Origin: UBA7957 sp965222695
GTDB taxonomy: Bacteria; Pseudomonadota; Gammaproteobacteria; Granulosicoccales; Granulosicoccaceae
Length of the DNA stretch: 64,000 nt
Assembly: GCA_965222695.1 (NCBI GenBank)
Contig: OZ244967.1
Location: 4,526,001 to 4,590,000, forward strand
Direction: 5' to 3'
Position 1 is the stretch's first letter. Each line of letters starts with the position of its first letter. The notes beneath the pieces are model-generated. The model was not told the origin of the DNA and made no database searches. It worked only from the letters and a program-made list of their open reading frames with translations. Below, one piece after another: positions 44,325 to 52,656 of the stretch. The position numbers were made by a program, and so were the translations under genes.

Positions 44325-44340
44325 TCAATACTCCTTGTAG

Positions 44341-44398
44341 TGCTAACGCTCACATAAACGGCGTGACGACAGGAGCGTATTTAATGTTTTTGTTATAC
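44341..44398 (-). other. attC site
   Basis: A 58-base site, R' TGCTAAC and R'' GTTATAC; shares outer arms CATAAACGGCG / GGAGCGTATTTAATG with the attC at 36875 but lacks part of the middle. Confidence 0.88.
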
Positions 44399-45295
44399 GT
44401 TTTGTTCATGATGTGTTTCAACCAAAAATATTGCTAGAGTTGATGCAGCACCAACAGCTAATTTGGCATGTCTCGCTCCTAGCCCCTTGGATCTGGCACT
44501 CTTGCCATGACCGGTGCCATAGCTATTTCTCAATTCCGCAACACCATTAGTGATTGTTGCCAAATTGCTCAACAAGCGCTTTATACTGTCACTTGCTTTT
44601 GCTTCGTCCGGTATGTCCGAAGGTGTTAATTTTAATTCTTTCGCTGTCTGTTTAACCAATTTTGGTAAATCAGGGCTTCCATCTACTGATATACCTCGCT
44701 CTTCCAGAATGGTCTTACAAACAGTTTCTACAAGATCTTTTGCAGTGCCAATTGCCAATCCAGGATCGTTTTCAACCGCGCTTTCCATTCTTGTAATTTG
44801 TTCAAGAACGTAATTGGCATCAGTGCCGGTAAATTTTTTCTTTAATGCGCTTACATGCAACTCCGCTGAAAGTGCAATTTGACGTGCCGCGTATATTGCA
44901 CGCCCACCCATTTTAGCTTTTGGTACTATTTCATAACCGTCATTGCTGAGCAGAAGATTATACCCCTGCCTTAGCCTTTCTATTTCTTCTGCATCTGTTC
45001 TTACAACAGGATGAAGTGTTTCACACAAGAAACGGAGAAACATTTCATCCTCACCGTGTAGCAGATTAAACCGAGTATCTGTAAATACCCAATAATCATC
45101 CCAATCATAGTTGTTAATTCTATGTTGCCAGATATCTCCATAGGCATCAGGGAACCGTGAATCAGTTGACGACATAGACTTAAGATCAAATAGGCGAGAA
45201 AGAAAATCTGGCTCTTCAAGCCTTCCATTCCACGGCACATTCTCAAGCACGATTGAGTCGAAAATGTCCCTCCTTGTAGCTTCGGAAATATTCAT
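44393..45295 (-). CDS. Abortive-infection (Abi_C/AbiJ-like) protein (cassette)
   Basis: The 300-residue protein has an N-terminal region (1-130) like AbiJ-type N-terminal domains (DIWQHRINNYDWDDYWVFTDTRFNLLHGEDEMFLRFLCETLHPVVR). An Abi_C domain follows (about 165-295: IGTAKDLVETVCKTILEERG, then LLSNLATITNGVAELRNSYGTGHGKS and the HAKLAVGAASTLAIFLVETH end). Abi_C proteins are linked to phage defence. The short R-N-x6-H (RNSYGTGH) resembles HEPN RNase motifs, so an RNA-cleaving role is plausible. Confidence 0.78.
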   Translation of the reverse strand: MNISEATRRDIFDSIVLENVPWNGRLEEPDFLSRLFDLKSMSSTDSRFPDAYGDIWQHRINNYDWDDYWVFTDTRFNLLHGEDEMFLRFLCETLHPVVRTDAEEIERLRQGYNLLLSNDGYEIVPKAKMGGRAIYAARQIALSAELHVSALKKKFTGTDANYVLEQITRMESAVENDPGLAIGTAKDLVETVCKTILEERGISVDGSPDLPKLVKQTAKELKLTPSDIPDEAKASDSIKRLLSNLATITNGVAELRNSYGTGHGKSARSKGLGARHAKLAVGAASTLAIFLVETHHEQNV

Positions 45296-45312
45296 CCCTT
45301 TTTATCTTTTAC

Positions 45313-45373
45313 GTATAACGCTCAGCTAAGGGGCAAAGCGCGCAGTGCTTTGTCCCGCTTGAGCTTGTTACAT
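45313..45373 (-). other. attC site
   Basis: A 61-base site, R' GTATAAC and R'' GTTACAT, with stem GGGGCAAAGCGCGC / GTGCTTTGTCCCGC. Confidence 0.92.
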
Positions 45374-45378
45374 GCTTT

Positions 45379-46305
45379 TTAGAACGGTATATCATCCCAT
45401 TCCTCTTGTTGCACTTGCGCCTGCGGTAGAATTTTCTGCACGCCGAACTTGGAAAGCAATGTATTGGTGGCTGATAAAAAATCTTTTGAATCCGCTAGGA
45501 TTGCATTATCGCTGACTCTACTTTTTAAACTCTCAAGGGTTTCCTCAGGCACTGACTCAAGTGACTTTAGAATATTTACCTTATTTATTGCCTCTTCTAT
45601 ATCCGTAGACTGAGCTACCGCATTAACCATTGAGTTAAGCATTTTTTCTCTGGTTTTAGGTGACTTTACTATAGTTAGGAAGATTTGTTCAGCAACCTCG
45701 CCAACTGTTTTATTTAGAGCCTGTATTCCTTGGTACTTCCCAATAAATCCGTAGGGATCTAGGCCTCTGCGGACTGGGACTATAAGGACATCTCGGCCAA
45801 CCGCTACGCCTACCTCTTGGTCGCACCAGTTACTTTCCTTAAATCCATCCATTAATATTGCAGCGAGTGCATCCATTGAATGAAGGCCCGCCTCAATTTC
45901 AATTTGCCACTCTTTGGAAGGCTTAATATCTTCGTGAGCTACGAAGGCAGAAATGGCGTAGTTGTTCAGGACTGACTGGAGGTGTGAGGTTTGAACTTTG
46001 AAAGACGCCAAGTGGCTCAGAAACAACCGAAAGTAACCTGCTTTCCAAAATGTAGCTTCTTTGGTAGCAATAGCCGAGTGGCCATGAGGGATATCTAGTT
46101 CTTCAGCTATCTTGAAGATTAAGTCTTCTGACTCTTTTACCAATACTTCTTTAGCGTAAATTCTCTTGCTATTCGCGCTTGGTTGAATGTCTTTGCAATC
46201 AATGCTGTGAGCCGCAAAGAACATATCCACTTCATCAAAGGTCATCCTAGATTGAAGCACAAGCCCAATTTTTTCTAGCAATTCAATTTTATCAATTGCT
46301 TTCAT
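45379..46305 (-). CDS. TIR-domain protein, probable phage defence (cassette)
   Basis: The 308-residue protein has a helical N-terminal domain (1-85) and a TIR domain (about 90-210). RLFLSHLA at 93-100 is the first strand, and SNWCDQEVG places the catalytic glutamate at about position 164, as in NAD-degrading bacterial TIRs. A helical C-terminal region (215-300) ends in an acidic WDDIPF tail. TIR effectors kill or arrest infected cells by consuming NAD+. The activating sensor may be its own N- or C-terminal part, because it is alone in its cassette. Confidence 0.82.
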   Translation of the reverse strand: MKAIDKIELLEKIGLVLQSRMTFDEVDMFFAAHSIDCKDIQPSANSKRIYAKEVLVKESEDLIFKIAEELDIPHGHSAIATKEATFWKAGYFRLFLSHLASFKVQTSHLQSVLNNYAISAFVAHEDIKPSKEWQIEIEAGLHSMDALAAILMDGFKESNWCDQEVGVAVGRDVLIVPVRRGLDPYGFIGKYQGIQALNKTVGEVAEQIFLTIVKSPKTREKMLNSMVNAVAQSTDIEEAINKVNILKSLESVPEETLESLKSRVSDNAILADSKDFLSATNTLLSKFGVQKILPQAQVQQEEWDDIPF

Positions 46306-46336
46306 AATTCCCTCTAATCACACCGTCGCTCAGTGC

Positions 46337-46414
46337 ATGTAACGCCGCAAATCACCGGAGGCAAAAAGCAGAGTGAGGAACGAACGGCGCTTTTTGACGT
46401 CCGAGTGAAATTGT
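46337..46414 (-). other. attC site split by IS110-type element (left part)
   Basis: R' ATGTAAC and the arms GCAAATCACCGG / CCGAGTGAAATTG lie here; the R'' box GTTAGGC is at 50599-50605, beyond the inserted IS110 and IS66 elements. Confidence 0.78.
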
Positions 46415-46493
46415 ATTGATACTCATTGAGCCTTCTCCCAGCTAGCCGGGTTTCCGGTAAGCTGGAGGTGACCAAACCAAAGGAGAAGACCCA

Positions 46494-47513
46494 ATGAACT
46501 TTTATCATACATCTCATGCACACTATTGTGGAATCGATCTTCATGCGAGGAGTTTATACGTCTGTATTTTAAGCCAGGATGCCGAAGTGCTGCTGCATAA
46601 GGAGTGTCCGGCTAAGGCCGATGTTTTATTCAGGCTCATCGCGCCTTTTCTCAATGATCTCGTCATCGGTGTCGAATGCATGCATTGCTGGTACTGGGTC
46701 GCGGATCTGTGTGAGGAAAAAGGGATCGACTTTATTCTCGGCCATGCTCTGTACATGCGCGCCATCCACGGTGGCAAGGCTAAAAATGATCGCATCGATT
46801 CGCTGAAGATTGCCCAGCTCATCAGGGGGGGTAATTTCCCCCTGGCTTATGTTTACCCGCGCGAGATGCGTTCAACGCGTGATCTCTTGCGCCGCAGAAC
46901 CAATCTGGTTCGCCATGGCGCTAACCTCAAAGCCCACGTAGCCAACACCACCAGCCAGTACAATCTGCCACCCAACCGGGTTAATCTGAAGAATGTCAGC
47001 GCTCGTGAACAGCTGCAACACGCCTTTGAGGATCCGGATGTTCAACGCATGATCAATCTCGACCTGGCCGTTCTTGAATGCTATCACCGCGAACTCAGCC
47101 AGACTGAATGGCATCTGGAGCAGCAGGCGAAAAAGCATCAGCCGGTGTCTTTCAATCTGCTCAAGACCATTCCCGGCATTGGGCGGATTCTGGCCCTGAC
47201 CATTCTCTACGAAATTGGCGATATCCAGCGCTTTGATACCGTTCAACAGTTTGCCTCCTATTGCCAACTGGTCAAGTGCAAAGCCGAATCTGCGGGAAAA
47301 AGCTATGGCACACAGGGAAACAAGATCGGCAATGCCCATTTGAAGTGGGCATTTAGCGAGGCTGCCGTCCTGTATCTGCGAGGTAACCCGAATGCACAGC
47401 GCTACCTGCAGCGACTGCAAAAACGCATGTCCAAGGCAAAAGCTCTATCCGCCCTGGCACACAAACTCGGCAGAGCAACCTTTTTTTATGTTGAAAAACC
47501 GGACCGTATTTGA
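46494..47513 (+). CDS. IS110-family transposase
   Basis: The 339-residue protein has the DEDD RuvC-like N-terminal domain (YCGIDLHARSLYVCIL, GVECMHCWYW, KNDRIDSLKIAQ). The C-terminal Tnp domain carries TIPGIGRILALTILYEIGDIQRF and the catalytic serine segment FASYCQLV. A ribosome binding site AAAGGAGA precedes the ATG. It is intact. Confidence 0.9.
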   Translation: MNFYHTSHAHYCGIDLHARSLYVCILSQDAEVLLHKECPAKADVLFRLIAPFLNDLVIGVECMHCWYWVADLCEEKGIDFILGHALYMRAIHGGKAKNDRIDSLKIAQLIRGGNFPLAYVYPREMRSTRDLLRRRTNLVRHGANLKAHVANTTSQYNLPPNRVNLKNVSAREQLQHAFEDPDVQRMINLDLAVLECYHRELSQTEWHLEQQAKKHQPVSFNLLKTIPGIGRILALTILYEIGDIQRFDTVQQFASYCQLVKCKAESAGKSYGTQGNKIGNAHLKWAFSEAAVLYLRGNPNAQRYLQRLQKRMSKAKALSALAHKLGRATFFYVEKPDRI

Positions 47514-47790
47514 TGAACAACGATTTTTGACCGGGTAGTCACTCCCCGTGCCAGGCTCATCGCCTAACTGGATGCTAGCGATGGCACAAACCGAATGCTG
47601 TGTTATCTTAACTGTGCGCCTGCGAGCACGCGAGACCACAGTATTCATGCCGCATCAGCGCAAACCATTGGCGCCTTGATTAGCCGACACGGGGTAGTGT
47701 TTTTCGATTATGGGTAAGTGTACTGACACCCGGACTGAGCCTTGAACTCACTGGCGCAAAGTAAGCCTACAGCCAAAGACAGGATTGACC

Positions 47791-49482
47791 CTATCTGTCG
47801 TATCCGCTATTTTTCAAAAACATCGGTAGCAGTTGCCGGCGCTGCTCAGTGGTTTTCGCGTGCGGGTATCGCTCAAACAAGGTCTGTAGGTACGCCCTGG
47901 GCTCCAACCCATTGGCTTTGGCGCTTTCCACCAGTGAGTATATAAACGCGCTGGCGTGCGCCCCTCGCGGGCTCGCTGAATACAACCAGTTGCGTCGACC
48001 CACAGTAAAGGGGCGTATAGCATTCTCTATGAGATTATTGTCCAGCGGGATGTCAGCATGATGCATAAAAGCGGTCAGACTCTGCCAGTTGTTCTGGGTA
48101 TAGAACAGGGCTGTTCGCAGCAGACCTTTTGTCATGTAACGCGGCAACAGCTCGTCCACTTGGGCTTTAAAGCCATCAAGCCAAGGCTGGATCAACACCT
48201 GGCGCCGCTCAAGCTTCTCACTACCCGTCAGATGAGCCGTTTTCTGTTCCAGGCGGTAGAGTTTGCTGATCTGTTTGAGCAGCTGATGCGCCTCAGAATC
48301 ATGCCGTCGGCCTTTGACCGCATCAGCGTACTTTCTCCTGGCGTGCGCCCAGCAGCCTCCACGGGCTTTTATCCCGGGCGTATTGTCAGTGAGTTGCTGA
48401 TAGGGTTTGTGCTCATCAGTGACGATGACACCATTGAAGGTCGCCAAGGGTTCACTGAGCCAGTTTGATAAGGCCTCGTAATTGCGCCGTTCAGCGTAGT
48501 GGAACATCACTATCGGTGCGTGTGGCGGTCCCGTACGCAAGGCCCACAGATAGCTTTTACTTCGCGCTTGACGTCCCGGTTCCTGTAGCACTTGCAAGGT
48601 GGTTTCATCCAAATGCCACAGCGTTTGGGCCGCCGCGTAGTCATAGAACAACGCTTTTAACGGCGCCAGTCGTTCATTGAGCTGAATCGGATAACTGCAC
48701 ACCGTGCTGTAGCTGATCTCAACCCCTTCACGTTGCAGTACCTTACATTCACGGTTGAAGGAGAGTGCATCGACAAATTTTCCGGTCAGGATTTTCGCCA
48801 ACACGCTGGCATCGCACAGCGCCCGCGGTAAGATCACCGGATAAACCGGCGCCACTTTGATACCCTGGCCTTTATCGTCCGGATCCTGCGGTTTGCGCAC
48901 ATACTTGGCACGGCGGATCTGCTTGACGTAATACTCGCGCTCCTGGCACGCCAGCTGTTCGCTGCAGTCCCAGCCAATCTGTACCCAGTCATCCCCCATG
49001 GCCTGCTTGTCTTCGGCACTGACGTCTATATCCACCTGCACACGACGCAAGTGATCGGGCAGAGGTTTGCGGATTGGGCGGTTTTTGGGGGCTTCGGCGT
49101 GTTTGGAAGCTGAAACGGTCGTTGAGCCATTGCTCGCTTCTCGCTCAGCACGCTCCTGAGCGATTTTGGCCTGCGTTTCTTTGATTTGGGCGTCCACTTC
49201 CGCTTCATCAAAAAGCTGGCCCTGCAGGGCATTGAGTTTCTCGCTGCTGTGGCGGTATTTTTTCGCTTGCAGCAGCTTGAGGAATTCTTCCAGCCAGGCG
49301 ATGTGTTCGTCACGCTCGGCCAGAGTCTGTAGCTGGCGTTCAAGCGCTTCCTGTTGTGCCTGCAGCTTGCATTGTTTGAGTTCGATAAGCCGATCTTTCT
49401 CCACCAGCAGTTGCTGCTGGGCATCCAGTTTCCCTTGCAGTGCAGCCAGCGTTTCAGCGTTGATGGTGATGAGCTCTGTCAT
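47791..49482 (-). CDS. tnpC: IS66 transposase TnpC
   Basis: The 563-residue protein has an N-terminal leucine-zipper-like coiled coil (residues 8-75), a zinc-finger-type region and the DDE core LWHLDETTLQVL and VTDEHKPYQQL. The last catalytic Glu lies in DNNLIENAIRPFTVGRRNWLY, and an SRGAHA-type C-terminus follows. It is full length. Confidence 0.93.
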   Translation of the reverse strand: MTELITINAETLAALQGKLDAQQQLLVEKDRLIELKQCKLQAQQEALERQLQTLAERDEHIAWLEEFLKLLQAKKYRHSSEKLNALQGQLFDEAEVDAQIKETQAKIAQERAEREASNGSTTVSASKHAEAPKNRPIRKPLPDHLRRVQVDIDVSAEDKQAMGDDWVQIGWDCSEQLACQEREYYVKQIRRAKYVRKPQDPDDKGQGIKVAPVYPVILPRALCDASVLAKILTGKFVDALSFNRECKVLQREGVEISYSTVCSYPIQLNERLAPLKALFYDYAAAQTLWHLDETTLQVLQEPGRQARSKSYLWALRTGPPHAPIVMFHYAERRNYEALSNWLSEPLATFNGVIVTDEHKPYQQLTDNTPGIKARGGCWAHARRKYADAVKGRRHDSEAHQLLKQISKLYRLEQKTAHLTGSEKLERRQVLIQPWLDGFKAQVDELLPRYMTKGLLRTALFYTQNNWQSLTAFMHHADIPLDNNLIENAIRPFTVGRRNWLYSASPRGAHASAFIYSLVESAKANGLEPRAYLQTLFERYPHAKTTEQRRQLLPMFLKNSGYDR

Positions 49483-49545
49483 GGCGCACGATTATACGCT
49501 TGACCACAAGGGCACGTCTATGGGGATCCGCTCTAGGACAGACCC

Positions 49546-49902
49546 TTACAAGCGCTGAAAAGGGTACGACGGTCGTGGTGGCAGTCTTGATAAATCGCTG
49601 CCATCGAGCAGTGCCTGCAGCTCGCGCAGCTGTAGACACAATGAACCACCACTCTTGTTGGCTGACGGCCAGATAAAACGACCTTTCTCAAGACGCTTGT
49701 AAAGCAATACAAAGCCGTTATGATGCCAGTACAGCAGTTTTAATTTATCGCATTGGCGGTTACGGAACACGAACAGATGTGCACGGAAGGGATCGAGTTG
49801 CAGTGTTTCCTGTACGGCCAGTGCCAGGCCGTCGATTTGCTTTCTGAAATCCACAGGCTCCAGAGCCACATAAACCCGGGTATGGGCATCGAGGTTAAAC
49901 AT
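49546..49902 (-). CDS. tnpB: IS66 accessory protein TnpB
   Basis: The 118-residue protein matches IS66 Orf2: VYVALEPVDFRKQIDGLALAVQETLQLDPFRAHLFVFRNRQCDKLKLLYWHHNGFVLLYKRLEKGRF. It is required with TnpA for transposition of complex IS66 members. It overlaps tnpA by eight bases. Confidence 0.95.
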   Translation of the reverse strand: MFNLDAHTRVYVALEPVDFRKQIDGLALAVQETLQLDPFRAHLFVFRNRQCDKLKLLYWHHNGFVLLYKRLEKGRFIWPSANKSGGSLCLQLRELQALLDGSDLSRLPPRPSYPFQRL

Positions 49903-50254
49903 GTAACGGGTGAATCGCGTTCAGCCACCGCGCGATGATTGCCGGATCCAGATCGGTCGGTAACAAAATCACGGTATGACCCCGTTTGACTTCAACAGTG
50001 GCTGTCGAATGCAACGATGGATCAACTGAGACAGGTAATAAAGTCAGTGGTTTTAGTGTTGATTCGGCTTGAACCCTGGGAGCAGTCGTCGAGTCTTTGG
50101 CCAGCTTACTACACCAATTGTAGAAATTGCCGGAATTGAGTGAATGGGTTTTACAGTACGCCGCTTTACTCAGGCCGCTGTCGCGCCAGCATTGAATATG
50201 TTCAGCCCAGAACTGTTTTGGGTGTGGCGGTCGACGTGATACGGTATTGGACAT
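49895..50254 (-). CDS. tnpA: IS66 accessory protein TnpA
   Basis: The 119-residue protein has the helix-turn-helix pattern of IS66 Orf1 (HIQCWRDSGLSKAAYCKTHSLNSGNFYNWCSKL) and a C-terminal beta region that contacts TnpB. It is the first gene of the element. Confidence 0.93.
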   Translation of the reverse strand: MSNTVSRRPPHPKQFWAEHIQCWRDSGLSKAAYCKTHSLNSGNFYNWCSKLAKDSTTAPRVQAESTLKPLTLLPVSVDPSLHSTATVEVKRGHTVILLPTDLDPAIIARWLNAIHPLHV

Positions 50255-50599
50255 CGTGATGCTCTCTGCTTTGAATGTGAAGCTAATTTGACAGAGAGAT
50301 CAAATGGGGTAAATCCTTTCTTTGGCTGCAGGCTTACGGCGCAAAAGCAGCCTGCCTCTTGAATAGGTCAGCAACGGGTTAACCGATGAATGTCTAGTGC
50401 CCCTGGATAACTGCTGTATTGAACTTCCAGGCCGTGGATCTACCACACTAAGAGAGCCTCCATAGGTGTTTGCTGTCAGTCACTGAACAGCATATCAAAG
50501 ACAGATGAAGACAGTAGATATACCCATAGTTGCATTTATAACCCTGACAATGGGTCAATTATTTACTGTTGTCGCTTGACTTCAGAAGGCTCATAGGTG

Positions 50600-51415
50600 T
50601 TAGGCGTCATCTAGTGGCTCCGGCGCTCGATAGATCGAATTTAGAGTGAATCCCAATATGAACACACCTGCCAAAGCCTCGAAGGCACACGCCATTCTCA
50701 AAACATCCGTGATCGGTGAAGAGTCGCCATACCCCAATGTAGTTATCGTGACGACGCTGAAATAGAGGGCATGGAGATATGAGTCCAGTGGAATCTCAAA
50801 TGCAGCGCTATTGCGATAGTAGTCTAGCGAACAGGCGAGAATAAGAACCAGATAGAGGGTGACCCAGTAACCAATCGGAATTCTAGAAAAAGGATGCCCT
50901 AGAGTCTGGCTTCGAACAAAACGCTGACGAACCTGTTCTGCCGCTTCTAACCCTTCTTGATAGTGGGCCTGTAGATCCGGAACATCTGCACCACGCACAT
51001 TCCCGTTGTACACTCCATCACTTCTCATTCGGACGGTATGAATGAGTCCATACTTGGGAACTACAGTCTCGAACTCATCAAACACATACGCCGCGTGTCT
51101 CCATCTAATAAGTACGCGTCTTCCAGCACTTTTAGCCGGTATGGTTTCTCGTACCGCTCCTTCTTGATCAGCGTAACCTCTAAATATCTCATTATCAGCG
51201 TCCGGCTGGCCTTCTTCGTCAAGATAGACGATCCACACGGTAGTACCGCTTTCATCCTTCGTATCCGCATCTGGTAGTCCAGGAATGAGCCCGTTAATGA
51301 GTACCGGAATACGCCTTGCTCTGCGCAACGAAATGTAGACCCCGAGCGCTAACATCGGCAGAAACAACAAAGGAATCCAGAATATCGTGATCATGACGCC
51401 TAACGCCTCAAACAC
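50600..51415 (-). CDS. Two-TM potassium-channel-like protein with extra domain (cassette)
   Basis: The 271-residue protein starts with one membrane helix (about 7-30) and a soluble, mainly beta region (35-160, rich in YLDEEGQPDADNEIFRGYADQEG-type segments). It ends with a channel module: outer helix YWVTLYLVLILACSLDY (about 180-197), pore helix and selectivity filter TLGYGD (226-231), then inner helix. The filter is canonical for K+ channels. The stop is inside the R'' box (GTTAGGC) now cut off from its attC. The function of the soluble domain is unknown. Confidence 0.85.
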   Translation of the reverse strand: MFEALGVMITIFWIPLLFLPMLALGVYISLRRARRIPVLINGLIPGLPDADTKDESGTTVWIVYLDEEGQPDADNEIFRGYADQEGAVRETIPAKSAGRRVLIRWRHAAYVFDEFETVVPKYGLIHTVRMRSDGVYNGNVRGADVPDLQAHYQEGLEAAEQVRQRFVRSQTLGHPFSRIPIGYWVTLYLVLILACSLDYYRNSAAFEIPLDSYLHALYFSVVTITTLGYGDSSPITDVLRMACAFEALAGVFILGFTLNSIYRAPEPLDDA

Positions 51416-51503
51416 GGGCTAAATAAGTTGGGTGGCTTTTGCGATAAAATGCGTAGCATTGCAAAAGGCGCACAGCTTATTTAGCCCCTGTGCTTTGACT
51501 TGT
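51398..51503 (-). other. attC site, R'' cut by IS110-type fragment
   Basis: R' GCCTAAC; long complementary arms GGGCTAAATAAG / CTTATTTAGCCC and GCTTTTGCGATAAAATGCG / GCATTGCAAAAGGC. At the R'' position only GT remains before ATGGTTC, which fits insertion of the next element at GT^TRRRY. Confidence 0.8.
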
Positions 51504-52530
51504 ATGGTTCAATTCCCTTCATAAATTCCCTGATAGTGGAAAGAAGATTAAGCTGAAGCCCGTAACCTGTCCGACCAGGTTACCGGATCAGTAGCCCGGT
51601 GAGCGATAGGTCTCGAAGGCCGTTAACAAGCAGGGGCGCTGATCCGATCCGATTTTAACTCGAACAGTCGAATGGGCTTCTAAGCCCGAATTTAGCAAGA
51701 CGGAGTCTTTATGGCAAATAAGGGTAAAACACGTATCAATGTTGGTGTGGACGTGGGTAAGTATTCTCTCGATGTCTATTTCTATGAGAAGGATATCTAT
51801 TTTCAGGTTGATAACGATGCATCAGGGATCAAACGTTTACTCAGACGCCTAGCCTATTATCAGGTTGAACGATTGGTGATGGAAGCCACCGGTCGCTATG
51901 AAACCTTACTGGCGACCATGGCCTATGAGCGGGGCTTATCTGTTTGTATCGTTAAACCTTTACTGGTGCGCCGTTATGCCGGCGCTATAGATCAGATCGC
52001 TAAAACGGATCGTCTCGATGCCGCGTTGATCGCTGAATTTGCAGCCATCGTACAACCAACGACAACACCGCAAAAAAGTTAGAACCTGTTGGCAATTAAA
52101 AACTTACTGGCTAGACGCCGCCAGCTTAGCGGCATTCGCACACAGGAACTCAACCGGATCAAGTTGATCGATCAATCTCTGGCATCATCCTGTCAACGCA
52201 TGATTGAATTTTGCGATGATCAGATCCGGGTTATCGAAGCAAAGCTGGAACAGCATGTTCAACAACAGGCCGAATGGGCAGACCGAAAAATGATCTTGAC
52301 CTCGGCTCCAGGCGTCGGCGACACGCTGGCTTATACACTGCTGGCCGACCTGCCGGAACTCGGCACACTGAATCCAAAACAGGTGGGCGCCCTGGTTGGT
52401 GTGGCACCCTTTAACCGTGACAGTGGCAAGTTCCGGGGCAAACGAAGAATCAAGGGGGGTCGCGCCGGTGTCAGAACCACGTTGTACATGGCGACACTCA
52501 GTGCCACTTTATGCAACCCGATCAATTTCA
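51504..52530 (+). mobile_element. IS110-type element, right end missing
   Basis: The left part starts at the same point of an attC R'' box (after CTTGT) as the IS110-type element at 46.4 kb. About 200 non-coding bases precede the transposase gene. They contain the perfect stem GTAACCTG / CAGGTTAC and the stem GGGCTTCTAAGCCC, a plausible guide-RNA region. The transposase gene is broken and its end is lost where a different attC half begins. Confidence 0.72.
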
Positions 52531-52574
52531 ATGTTCGATTGTTCGACAATAAAGCGCTTCACGCGTTCACCTGA
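51711..52574 (+). pseudogene. IS110-family transposase, nonsense-mutated and truncated
   Basis: The frame gives GVDVGKYSLDVYF, MEATGRYETLL and AKTDRLDAALIAEFA, then an in-frame TAG at 52080-52082 after TTTPQKS. It resumes NLLAIKNLLARRRQLSGIRTQELNR, SAPGVGDTLAYTLLADLPELG and the serine segment FNRDSGKFRGKR. The final 40-60 residues of the family are missing after CNPINF. It is inactive. Confidence 0.88.
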
Positions 52575-52603
52575 TAAGTGAATTTCTGGATTGGCGGTTA
52601 GAC
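52530..52603 (-). other. Partial attC
   Basis: R'' GTTAGAC (52597-52603) with part of an inner stem (GCGCTTCACGCGTTCACC / AAGTGAATTTCTGGATTGGCG); the R' side was lost when the IS110-type element was truncated. Confidence 0.55.
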
Positions 52604-52656
52604 GACGATTATACTCCAATTATCAGTAGGTTACATTAATACGTGGGACCTCGAAA

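Larger units (their letters stand above)
47761..50337 (-). mobile_element. IS66-family element (tnpABC), nested in IS110-type element
   Basis: The 2577-base element has 31-base ends beginning GTAAGCCTACAGCC (left) and GTAAGCCTGCAGCC (right, reversed), 28 of 31 identical. It is flanked by a perfect 8-base duplication GGCGCAAA (47753-47760 and 50338-50345). It inserted in the non-coding right part of the IS110-type element, so it arrived later. Confidence 0.95.
46413..50598 (+). mobile_element. IS110/IS1111-type element in an attC, itself interrupted by IS66
   Basis: The left boundary follows AAATT; the right boundary precedes GTTAGGC. Subterminal inverted repeats TGAGCCTTCT occur at 46427-46436 and (reversed) 50584-50593, as in IS1111-like members that use sub-terminal repeats. 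Without the nested IS66 it is about 1.6 kb. A perfect hairpin CCAGCT/AGCTGG with inner CCGG/CCGG lies just before the transposase gene. The long non-coding right part (47514-47760 plus 50346-50583) could encode the element's guide (bridge) RNA. Confidence 0.78.
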
